Of a DNA stretch of 34,297 bases, positions 1-6,716 are shown piece by piece. The stretch's first letter is position 1. Each line of letters opens with the position of its first letter. Under the pieces are notes generated by a model. The model did not search any database, had not been told where the DNA came from, and saw nothing but the letters and a program-made list of their open reading frames with translations. The translations under genes and the position numbers were made by a program. Origin of the DNA: an uncultured Winogradskyella sp. (lineage in GTDB: Bacteria > Bacteroidota > Bacteroidia > Flavobacteriales > Flavobacteriaceae); assembly GCF_937958655.1 (NCBI RefSeq), contig NZ_CALGNH010000019.1, forward strand, positions 1 to 34,297. The letters are read 5' to 3'.

Positions 1-1
1 T

Positions 2-1375
2 AATGAGGTAAACACTGCAATTAGTAGATTAAGCACTAGGCTAAATAGAAAAGGTAGTAGGTTACAAAAAACTTTAGACACAGACAGTATATTTATTGAT
101 GTTGAAGATATTATATATATGACCTATGCCCAAACCCACACGTATACGTTTAAAATGATAAGGTCTAATCCAGAATATTACATAGAAAACATTGTCCTCC
201 ATTACAATGTAGATACACAAAGCTATGACGAGTACCTTTTACAGTATGACTTAACAGCTGAGGAATATATAGATATTGCTAATGGTGGTGATTTAAGTGA
301 TGATGTCATTACATATATTACAAATTTAGATACTGGTACTTTATCAGCCGCACTTAATAAAAATAGTTGTACAATTACATGCCAAACCTTAGTACTAACA
401 TGTACAGCTGGCGGTGGGCACTACCCTAACGACCCAGAATGTTGTGTCACCAAAGGAGAATGTAGTGCAGATAAAGGAGGAGCCATATTCAATACCTGTA
501 CTCCAAGCTGTACATACGATCCACCTGTTGAATCTATAGATGAAGGGGATAACTCTAGTGGTGGAGGTGGTGGAGGCAATGGCACCATTGCAACAAACCC
601 TAACCCACGTGAGGTATGTCACCAAAATGGTAGTATTGGTATAAGTGGCAATGAAAGTGAATGTCACTTGCCTGTTTATGATGACTATCAAATAATTAAT
701 GAATTAAATGGAAAAGCACTCTGTGTCTACAATAAGTTAAAATCAAGTAGTAATGGTTTTAAAAACTCTATCAAAAAGTTTGATGGTGAATTTCCAGTAG
801 CGCATATAAAGTTTGACTTGGGGAACCTTGGTATTGCCTTTGGTAAAACTATTCCTCCGAATAGTACAGAAATAGATACCTCTCCAGATTATGTGATTAC
901 TGTTAGGCTAAACAATAATAGCTCTATTAATGGAGTTACCAAAAGACCAAATTTATTGGTCGCTAAAACTATAGCTCACGAGGTTATGCATGCAGAAATG
1001 TTTAGAAAAGTATTATCTTTTATTGATAATGGTGGTAATGTCGATGGAGTAACAAGGCAAGATGTTTTAGATGCACTAGATGGGAATTATCCAGGATTAT
1101 ATGATTATTACAGACGCTATAAAAATTGGCAACATGCACAAATGGCAACTCATTACAGAGAAACTTTAGCGAGAATTTTACAAGAATACGACACTGGTAT
1201 TGCAGTTGCTGATAACCAACAACCTCAACTGCTGTATATGGATTTGGCCTGGGAAGGTTTAATATATCCCGAGATCCCTACTTGGAACAACTTACCTCAA
1301 ACTGAAAAGAATAGGGTTAATAATGTCATTTCTGACTATATAGCTGATAATCAAAATGAAACTTGTACAGAATGA
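2..1375 (+). CDS. Cys-rich protein with C-terminal HEVMH zinc-metallopeptidase-like domain, putative polymorphic toxin (5' end outside window)
   Basis: The frame is open from the left edge, so the first Met inside the window (base 119) is probably not the start. At least 458 codons are visible. Counting from base 119, residues 1-75 form a segment rich in Tyr, Asp and Glu (HTYTF, YYIEN, SYDEYL). Residues 80-140 are Cys-rich, and a Gly-rich linker lies near 146-156. A last domain of about 230 residues carries HEVMH at 287-291, followed by an acidic residue in HEVMHAE. That matches the HExxH zinc-binding signature of zincin peptidases. A later H-x-x-M-A-x-x-Y motif (near 341) may supply another structural or metal-binding residue. 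The stop overlaps the next start in ATGA. A variable enzymatic tail after a linker, followed by a coupled small exported gene, is the plan of a polymorphic toxin with its immunity protein. The toxin role is inference; the metallopeptidase motif is directly seen. Confidence 0.75.
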   Translation, partial: NEVNTAISRLSTRLNRKGSRLQKTLDTDSIFIDVEDIIYMTYAQTHTYTFKMIRSNPEYYIENIVLHYNVDTQSYDEYLLQYDLTAEEYIDIANGGDLSDDVITYITNLDTGTLSAALNKNSCTITCQTLVLTCTAGGGHYPNDPECCVTKGECSADKGGAIFNTCTPSCTYDPPVESIDEGDNSSGGGGGGNGTIATNPNPREVCHQNGSIGISGNESECHLPVYDDYQIINELNGKALCVYNKLKSSSNGFKNSIKKFDGEFPVAHIKFDLGNLGIAFGKTIPPNSTEIDTSPDYVITVRLNNNSSINGVTKRPNLLVAKTIAHEVMHAEMFRKVLSFIDNGGNVDGVTRQDVLDALDGNYPGLYDYYRRYKNWQHAQMATHYRETLARILQEYDTGIAVADNQQPQLLYMDLAWEGLIYPEIPTWNNLPQTEKNRVNNVISDYIADNQNETCTE

Positions 1376-2079
1376 AATTTCAAATAATGAAGAAATTGTT
1401 AATGAATTTAGTAAAAACATTAAATGATATAACATACTTAGTGAGTCTATTATTTTTAATAAGTTTTTGTAGTTGTAAAGAAGGAGAGCAAAAAAAGGTT
1501 GATTTAAATACTAAAATGAAGTCAAATACTTCAGAATTTATAGAAAAAAGAAATTCAAAAATTAGCCAAGACTCTACTATAAAACCACGAAAAGTAGATT
1601 TAATATTTTTACATTCAGAAAATCAAACAGATACATTAATTGGCTTTTGTAATTGCGAAAAAAATATTAAGAATAATACATTGAAAATTCAAGTCAGGAC
1701 CGAGTTTCCATCTTTAAATAAACTGAGAAATAATAATAGAAGTGCGACAGAATTTCAAACAGGTGTGGATAAACAATACCGATTTATAACTTTTTATTTA
1801 AAAGACTCTCTTGTTGATAAAACAAAAATTTTTAAAGCATCAACTAAAGCCCATTTTAATGATAAAAAAATCGATTCATTTTCATTTGATGAATATAAAA
1901 TTAATATTAATCAATTTCATTTTGAAATTGCTCAAAATGTATGGGGAGACTATCAAATAGACTTATCTAAGCCGTTTGGTTTTATTAAAAATGAGAAAAA
2001 ATTGAACGGCACCTTCCGATGTAATAATTGGCGTATTGTGGAATATGAAGACTTACATAATTGGACTTTAAAAGATTAA
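1372..2079 (+). CDS. Predicted lipoprotein coupled to the metallopeptidase gene, candidate immunity protein
   Basis: The ATG at 1372 overlaps the upstream TGA (ATGA), the usual sign of translational coupling; an in-frame TTG nine bases earlier is less likely. The protein is 235 residues. A hydrophobic stretch (residues about 24-34) ends in a Cys-containing SFCSC site followed by charged residues, which fits a lipoprotein signal and would place it in the periplasm. The mature part is Lys/Asn-rich and contains a CNC motif, and I recognise no family. It is not an obvious paralogue of the two small genes downstream. Position, coupling and export make an immunity protein for the upstream metallopeptidase a reasonable guess, not a demonstrated role. 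An alternative start is the ATG at 1387 (MKKLLMN), which would give a more conventional signal sequence but no coupling. Confidence 0.7.
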   Translation: MKFQIMKKLLMNLVKTLNDITYLVSLLFLISFCSCKEGEQKKVDLNTKMKSNTSEFIEKRNSKISQDSTIKPRKVDLIFLHSENQTDTLIGFCNCEKNIKNNTLKIQVRTEFPSLNKLRNNNRSATEFQTGVDKQYRFITFYLKDSLVDKTKIFKASTKAHFNDKKIDSFSFDEYKININQFHFEIAQNVWGDYQIDLSKPFGFIKNEKKLNGTFRCNNWRIVEYEDLHNWTLKD

Positions 2080-2109
2080 ATTAATAATTAAGAATATTTT
2101 TAAGCATAA

Positions 2110-2264
2110 TCAATTTAAGAAAGTTTACTTGTGGCTAAAACAATAGTTAAGAAAATCATCAATGAGGAAATACGTAAAAAAATAAACAGTTCTAATTAGT
2201 GGAAGATTAAAATATCATTTCAGATTAAATAAATGATAACATAAATGAAACCTGTACAGAATGA
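2110..2264 (+). pseudogene. Decayed copy of the metallopeptidase gene 3' end
   Basis: Two blocks resemble the gene ending at 1375. The bases from 2131 read VAKTIVKKIINEEIRKKI, which aligns without gaps to VAKTIAHEVMHAEMFRKV of the intact protein; the HEVMH positions are replaced by KKIIN. In another frame, 2211-2264 read NIISD, a stop (TAA where the intact gene has a Tyr codon), then INDNINETCTE and TGA, matching the intact C-terminus NNVISDYIADNQNETCTE. The part between is deleted and shifted, so no protein can be made. The final TGA still overlaps the ATG of the next small gene. This is a sequence fossil of a second module. Confidence 0.75.
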
Positions 2265-2707
2265 AAACTATGACATTATTATTTTTTATGATTAATACTA
2301 TCACTTGCTTCTCTCAGAAACAAGTGATGGAAAAAGAGACAGTTTATTTATTGTTTGACAAACAAAACAAGGAGCAATGCTTAATTGAAGATGGCTCGGG
2401 TAATTCCAAGTACACGAATAAATATAGAAAAGAGTACTGGAGCAATGGTAATATCATAAATTTCAGAATCTGTAATGAAAGGTTTACTTCTCATAGAACT
2501 AAAAGCTCTATTGATACTTGCTCAGCAAAGGCTTTAGATAACATTAAACTTGTTGATTTTGATTATCTCCAAAAAAAGTATGATTCTGTTTATGAATTTA
2601 AACATCACGTATTTGAGAAGATTTATTTTATTGAGAAAATATCTGAGGATAAAATCATTAAATACGAAGTCAATTGGGTGGATAGTATAATGATGATTCA
2701 AGATTAG
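2261..2707 (+). CDS. Small exported protein, candidate orphan immunity protein (paralogue 1)
   Basis: This 148-residue protein starts at an ATG that overlaps the TGA of the decayed metallopeptidase tail, exactly as in the intact pair upstream. Residues 1-18 form a hydrophobic signal sequence ending CFSQ, so the product is expected in the periplasm or outer membrane. The rest is charged and has a well-conserved core shared with the gene at 2879-3328: NGNIINF, DTCS, KALDNIK, VDFDYL, EFKHHVFEKIYF and KIIKYEV. I estimate about 60 percent identity by eye. Four Cys lie outside the signal region, counting those in IC and DTC. I recognise no named family. It is followed by a strong hairpin. An orphan immunity gene left behind after its toxin decayed is the simplest reading, but this is inferred only from the arrangement. 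Confidence 0.7.
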   Translation: MKTMTLLFFMINTITCFSQKQVMEKETVYLLFDKQNKEQCLIEDGSGNSKYTNKYRKEYWSNGNIINFRICNERFTSHRTKSSIDTCSAKALDNIKLVDFDYLQKKYDSVYEFKHHVFEKIYFIEKISEDKIIKYEVNWVDSIMMIQD

Positions 2708-2751
2708 AATGTGTTCATAAATCTACAATATAGTTTTTGAGAATTTGAGAT

Positions 2752-2788
2752 ACTATCGTTATTCTTGCTAGTCAAGAATAGCGATAGT
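2752..2788 (+). terminator. Strong hairpin after the small exported gene
   Basis: Arms 2752-2767 and 2773-2788 pair over 16 positions with one G-T wobble, and the loop is 5 bases. The tail is only TTTTG, so termination may be partial. It separates the first paralogue from the next remnant module. Confidence 0.6.
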
Positions 2789-2792
2789 TTTG

Positions 2793-2882
2793 CATGATTT
2801 GCCTCAGACCGAAAAAGATAGAGTAGAAGAAGTCATTTCAGATTACATAAATAACAATCAAAACGAAACTTGTACAGAATGA
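2793..2882 (+). pseudogene. Truncated metallopeptidase C-terminal tail (29 codons)
   Basis: Codons 2793-2879 read HDLPQTEKDRVEEVISDY followed by INNNQNETCTE, then TGA. The intact protein ends NNLPQTEKNRVNNVISDY and IADNQNETCTE, so 22 of 29 residues are identical. No start codon or upstream domain remains, because the segment begins just after the hairpin at 2752-2788. The stop at 2880-2882 overlaps the ATG at 2879. This fragment is much less mutated than the one at 2110-2264, so it was probably acquired or truncated more recently. Confidence 0.8.
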
Positions 2883-3328
2883 AAACTATAACATTAATAT
2901 TTTTTTTAATGGTGACCTTAATGTGCTTCTCTCAAAAAGAGGTTAAGAAAAAAGAAACTGTTTATTTATTTTTTAATTTACAAAGTAATGAGAAATGTAA
3001 AGTTGCAGTTAGGGCAAAAGGATATGTAGATATGAATAAATTTAGAAAAGATTATAGGGATAATGGCAATATCATAAATTTTAAAATCTGTGATGAAAGA
3101 TTCGCTGCCCATAAAAATAGAAGTTATAGAGATACATGTTCCATAAAGGCTTTAGATAATATAAAATTTGTAGATTTTGATTATCTAATAGAAAAATACA
3201 ATTCAGTATTTGAATTTAAGCACCATGTATTTGAAAAAATTTATTTTGTAGAGAAAATATCTGATGAAAAAATCATTAAATATGAAGTCAGATGGTTAGA
3301 CGAAAGGATTATGTTTAGAGAAGATTAA
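2879..3328 (+). CDS. Small exported protein, candidate orphan immunity protein (paralogue 2)
   Basis: A 149-residue paralogue of the gene at 2261-2707. It has the same signal sequence type (MKTITLIFF to CFSQ) and the same core motifs NGNIINF, DTCS, KALDNIK, VDFDYL, EFKHHVFEKIYF and KIIKYEV. The start is taken as the ATG at 2879, which overlaps the stop of the truncated metallopeptidase tail; the TTG at 2870 lies inside that tail and is less plausible. The gene ends before a perfect bidirectional terminator facing glyS. It has no intact partner upstream, so it is a second orphan module. The family is unrecognised. Confidence 0.7.
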   Translation: MKTITLIFFLMVTLMCFSQKEVKKKETVYLFFNLQSNEKCKVAVRAKGYVDMNKFRKDYRDNGNIINFKICDERFAAHKNRSYRDTCSIKALDNIKFVDFDYLIEKYNSVFEFKHHVFEKIYFVEKISDEKIIKYEVRWLDERIMFRED

Positions 3329-3354
3329 ATTAACCTCCGTGTAAAATTAAAAAT

Positions 3355-3387
3355 AAATAGGCTTGGGTCTTGACCCAAGCCTATTTT
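3355..3387. terminator. Bidirectional intrinsic terminator
   Basis: Perfect 14-bp stem (3355-3368 with 3373-3386), CTTG loop, A-rich on the left and T-rich on the right. It lies between the rightward small gene and the leftward glyS and can serve both. Confidence 0.85.
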
Positions 3388-3418
3388 AACTAGTTACATA
3401 GTTAGCAATATACTACCA

Positions 3419-4963
3419 CTATTCCATCCGCATCAACCATTCCTTTACATCCACCTCTTTTTTAATGATGCTATGTAAATCTTCAATTTTAACACGCTTT
3501 TGCTCCATAGTATCTCTATGGCGTATAGTTACGGTGTTATTTTCAATACTTTCACCATCTACAGTAATACAAAACGGTGTGCCTGCTGCATCTTGGCGTC
3601 TATAGCGTCTGCCAACAGCATCCTTTTCGTCGTAAGCCACGTTAAAGTCCCACTTTAAGTCTTCAACAATGTCTTTCGCCATGTTGGTTAAAGCCTCATC
3701 TTTTCTAACCAATGGTAAGATCGCGGCTTTTGTAGGTGCTAATACGGCTGGTAGTTTTAATACGGTTCTTTCGCTACCATCTTCTAATGTTTCGTTTTGT
3801 AAACTATTAGCAAATACAGCTAAAAACATACGATCTAAACCTATTGAGGTCTCTAAAACATAAGGAGTATAACTCTCATTATCCTCATGGTCAAAATACT
3901 GTAGTTTTTTGCCAGAGTGTGTTTCGTGCTGTTTTAAATCAAAGTCTGTACGAGAGTGTATGCCTTCTAATTCTTTAAATCCAAATGGGAAATTAAATTC
4001 AATATCAGTGGCGGCATCTGCATAATGCGCTAGTTTTTCGTGGTCATGGAAACGGTAGTTGTCTTCCCCTAAGCCCAGAGATTTATGCCATTTAAGTCGT
4101 GTATCTTTCCAATAATCAAACCATTCCTTTTGCGTCCCTGGTTTAATAAAGAATTGCATTTCCATTTGTTCAAACTCACGCATTCTAAAGATAAATTGTC
4201 TTGCTACTATTTCATTTCTAAACGCTTTACCAGTTTGTGCAATCCCAAAAGGAATTTTTAGACGCCCAGTTTTCTGTACGTTTAAAAAATTGACAAAAAT
4301 CCCTTGAGCTGTTTCTGGTCTCAAATAAAGATCCATCGCTGTATCTGCAGAAGCCCCTAGTTTAGTACCAAACATAAGATTAAATTGCTTAACGTCTGTC
4401 CAATTACGACTTCCTGTCATTGGGTCAGCAATTTCAAGCTCTTCTATTAATGCCTTTACATCTGCTAAATCTTCATTTTCAAGTGATTTACCTAGACGTT
4501 TAAGGACAGTATCTATTTTTTCTTGGTAGCCTAATACACGACCATTTGTAGAAACAAATTCGTCTTTATTAAAAGCATCTCCAAAACGCTTTTCGGCTTT
4601 TTTAACCTCCTTATTTATCTTAGCTTCAATCTTTGCACAATAATCTTCAACCAAAACATCTGCTCTATAGCGTTTTTTAGAATCTTTATTATCAATTAAA
4701 GGATCGTTAAAGGCATCTACGTGCCCAGAAGCTTTCCACGTCGTTGGGTGCATAAAAATAGCAGCATCAATACCCACAATATTATCGTGCATTTGCACCA
4801 TGGCTTTCCACCAATAGTCGCGTATATTTTTTTTGAGTTCTGCACCGTTTTGTGCATAATCGTATACTGCACTTAAGCCATCGTAGATTTCACTACTCTG
4901 AAAGACGTAACCATACTCTTTTGCATGAGAGATTACTTTTTTGAATTTGTCGTCATTTGCCAT
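3419..4963 (-). CDS. glyS: Glycine--tRNA ligase (homodimeric type)
   Basis: This cytoplasmic class II aminoacyl-tRNA synthetase charges tRNA-Gly with glycine. At 514 residues it has the length of the single-chain dimeric enzyme, not the alpha2-beta2 form. The glycine-site signature YLRPETAQGIFVNF is at 213-226, motif 2 (FRMREFEQMEMQFF) at 259-272 and motif 3 (GLDRMFLAVF) at 375-384. From about 405 the C-terminal anticodon-binding domain begins (VLAPTKAAILPL) with the GRRYRRQDAAGTPF segment later. The start ATG at 4963 gives MANDDKF, which matches the usual N-terminus of the family. The gene stands alone between two terminators. Confidence 0.97.
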   Translation of the reverse strand: MANDDKFKKVISHAKEYGYVFQSSEIYDGLSAVYDYAQNGAELKKNIRDYWWKAMVQMHDNIVGIDAAIFMHPTTWKASGHVDAFNDPLIDNKDSKKRYRADVLVEDYCAKIEAKINKEVKKAEKRFGDAFNKDEFVSTNGRVLGYQEKIDTVLKRLGKSLENEDLADVKALIEELEIADPMTGSRNWTDVKQFNLMFGTKLGASADTAMDLYLRPETAQGIFVNFLNVQKTGRLKIPFGIAQTGKAFRNEIVARQFIFRMREFEQMEMQFFIKPGTQKEWFDYWKDTRLKWHKSLGLGEDNYRFHDHEKLAHYADAATDIEFNFPFGFKELEGIHSRTDFDLKQHETHSGKKLQYFDHEDNESYTPYVLETSIGLDRMFLAVFANSLQNETLEDGSERTVLKLPAVLAPTKAAILPLVRKDEALTNMAKDIVEDLKWDFNVAYDEKDAVGRRYRRQDAAGTPFCITVDGESIENNTVTIRHRDTMEQKRVKIEDLHSIIKKEVDVKEWLMRME

Positions 4964-4975
4964 GGCACAAAAATA

Positions 4976-5006
4976 AAAAACCGCTCAAACTAAATGAGCG
5001 GTTTTT
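4976..5006 (-). terminator. Intrinsic terminator between the coiled-coil gene and glyS
   Basis: Stem AAAAACCGCTCA with TGAGCGGTTTTT, 7-base loop. On the minus strand it is followed by a T-rich run, so it ends the transcript from 5914-5027 just before glyS begins. Confidence 0.8.
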
Positions 5007-5026
5007 AAAAATTTATAACTTTAGAT

Positions 5027-5914
5027 TTATTTTAAATCTATACGTGTGCTTCCTAATTTACGATCTTCATGAAAAACATTGATAAAATAAGACCCTTTAA
5101 CAAAAGGTTTATCATCTTCATCTGCTATAATATCAGTACAGAGTTTTAAATTTTTATTATCAAAATTAAAAACTTCTTTTTGACTGTATATTAATGAGTT
5201 ATTGCCAAAAACAGCTTCGCCTTTATCGGCAATAATATTACCTTGTGGACTTACAACTTGTATAAAAATGGTTTTATTACCTTTTAAAGTTAGGGCGTTT
5301 TCGTTTAATGCTATACAAACATCAAATGCATTAGCGCGATTTGCTTTTTCAGTTATTTTTTTCTTGTTTACTTTTAATTTATAAGCTATGACTTCAATAC
5401 GGTTAGCTTTTATAGTAGCTGCGTTAGTAATCGTTTTACTTAAATCAGCATTTTTAGCTTCTAACTGAGCTATTTCTTCAGATTTAGTTTTTATAGTGTT
5501 AAGTGCATAGCGCTTTTGTTCTTTCAGTTTTATATTAACTGAGTTAAGAGAATCAATAGATTTTATTAAAAATTTGCTTTTAGTTTTTAAGCCTAAAAGT
5601 TGATCTTTAAATTTTGTAATTATAGATAAATCTCCTTGCAATAATCTTAGAGAACTTAAAGCATTTTTAGCCTCTAATTTTGCCTCTTGGAGCTCAGAGA
5701 ACATAAGATCATAATCTTGGCTTAACTCGTTATAACTGTTTAAGATATCTGATAGTTCTTTTTCTATCAAAGATTTTTCTTGGTCTAGGAATTCCTCGTA
5801 GGATTTAATGGATTTATAATTTGTAAAACTATATACTCCCAGAACAGTTAAAACAACCAATAAAGAACCTATAATTAATCTGTAGTTAAATAATTGAGGG
5901 TTAACTATCATCAT
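5027..5914 (-). CDS. Membrane-anchored coiled-coil protein of unknown function
   Basis: A 295-residue protein with one N-terminal membrane segment (about residues 12-30) and a long Glu/Lys/Leu-rich coiled coil (about 35-165) with heptad-like spacing. A C-terminal part of about 120 residues looks beta-rich (IEVIAYKLKV, KTIFIQVVSPQG, GSYFINVFHEDRKLGSTRIDL). It has no enzyme motif. Similar proteins occur across flavobacteria and are often labelled vaguely as chromosome-partitioning or hypothetical; I see nothing that supports such a role. It is divergent to comF and is closed by its own terminator, so it is probably a single-gene unit. The start could be either of two adjacent Met codons. Confidence 0.8.
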   Translation of the reverse strand: MMIVNPQLFNYRLIIGSLLVVLTVLGVYSFTNYKSIKSYEEFLDQEKSLIEKELSDILNSYNELSQDYDLMFSELQEAKLEAKNALSSLRLLQGDLSIITKFKDQLLGLKTKSKFLIKSIDSLNSVNIKLKEQKRYALNTIKTKSEEIAQLEAKNADLSKTITNAATIKANRIEVIAYKLKVNKKKITEKANRANAFDVCIALNENALTLKGNKTIFIQVVSPQGNIIADKGEAVFGNNSLIYSQKEVFNFDNKNLKLCTDIIADEDDKPFVKGSYFINVFHEDRKLGSTRIDLK

Positions 5915-5978
5915 TAATTTTATTAGTTTGATGCGAAATTAGATTATATTGAATTCTAAATTTATTTTATTCGATTAA

Positions 5979-6656
5979 ATGGTAAAAAATTTGTTGAATC
6001 TATTTTTTCCTAAAGTTTGTGAAGCTTGCCATGGGATTTTAAAAGATAATGAAGTCCTAATTTGTATCTCTTGCAGACATCAATTACCTGTGACAAATTT
6101 CCATTTTGAAAATTCAGATAGGGTTAAAAAGATATTATATGGGCGTGTGCAATTAGAGTGTGCAACGGCACTTTTATATTTTTCAAAAAAGAGTATTGTG
6201 CAAGAGCTACTTCATAATTTAAAATACAGAAATCATGAAGACATTAGCACTTTTTTTGGTGAATGGTTAGGAGCAGAATTAAAGGAAGTAAAAGCCTATA
6301 AGGCTATTGATGTTGTGGTGCCTGTACCTTTATTTAAAACAAAATTGAGAAAACGTGGTTACAATCAGGTAGCAGAATTTGGAAAGGCTATAGCCAAGGC
6401 TTTAGGTATTGATTATAACGATACAGTGTTAATAAAAATAAAGCCGACTAAAACCAAAGTTTTTGCTGGGCGTACAGGCAGATATAACGATAATGCTGTA
6501 TTCGGTTTGTCTAATACAACAGTTTTAAGTGGTAAGCACATTTTATTAGTAGATGATATTATTACAACAGGCTCTACCGTTGAAGCCTGTGCTAACGAAT
6601 TGTTAAAAATCAACAATATTAAGTTAAGTCTTGCAACTATGGCAATTGTAGACTAA
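5979..6656 (+). CDS. comF: ComF family phosphoribosyltransferase-like protein
   Basis: A 225-residue member of the ComF family, linked in other bacteria to natural transformation, where it probably helps handle incoming single-stranded DNA. Two CxxC pairs (C14/C17 and C29/C32) form the N-terminal zinc finger. The phosphoribosyltransferase-like domain follows, with VVPVPL and KRGYNQ near 110-130 and the PRPP-binding loop VDDIITTGST at 191-200. All the family's hallmark residues are present. The upstream gene is divergent and the next gene starts 60 bases on, so it is probably transcribed alone or with 6717-8336. Confidence 0.93.
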   Translation: MVKNLLNLFFPKVCEACHGILKDNEVLICISCRHQLPVTNFHFENSDRVKKILYGRVQLECATALLYFSKKSIVQELLHNLKYRNHEDISTFFGEWLGAELKEVKAYKAIDVVVPVPLFKTKLRKRGYNQVAEFGKAIAKALGIDYNDTVLIKIKPTKTKVFAGRTGRYNDNAVFGLSNTTVLSGKHILLVDDIITTGSTVEACANELLKINNIKLSLATMAIVD

Positions 6657-6716
6657 TTTTTACGTTTTGACTAAAGTTTTTAAAATCGTTTCTTTGTACT
6701 AAATAGAAAAAGCCTA

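Noticed and set aside
4968-4975. TATTTTTG on the minus strand as a glyS promoter
   Set aside because: It matches TAnnTTTG but lies in the T tail of the preceding terminator, only 5 bases from the ATG, and the nearest TTTG is 10 bases away, too close for a -33 element.
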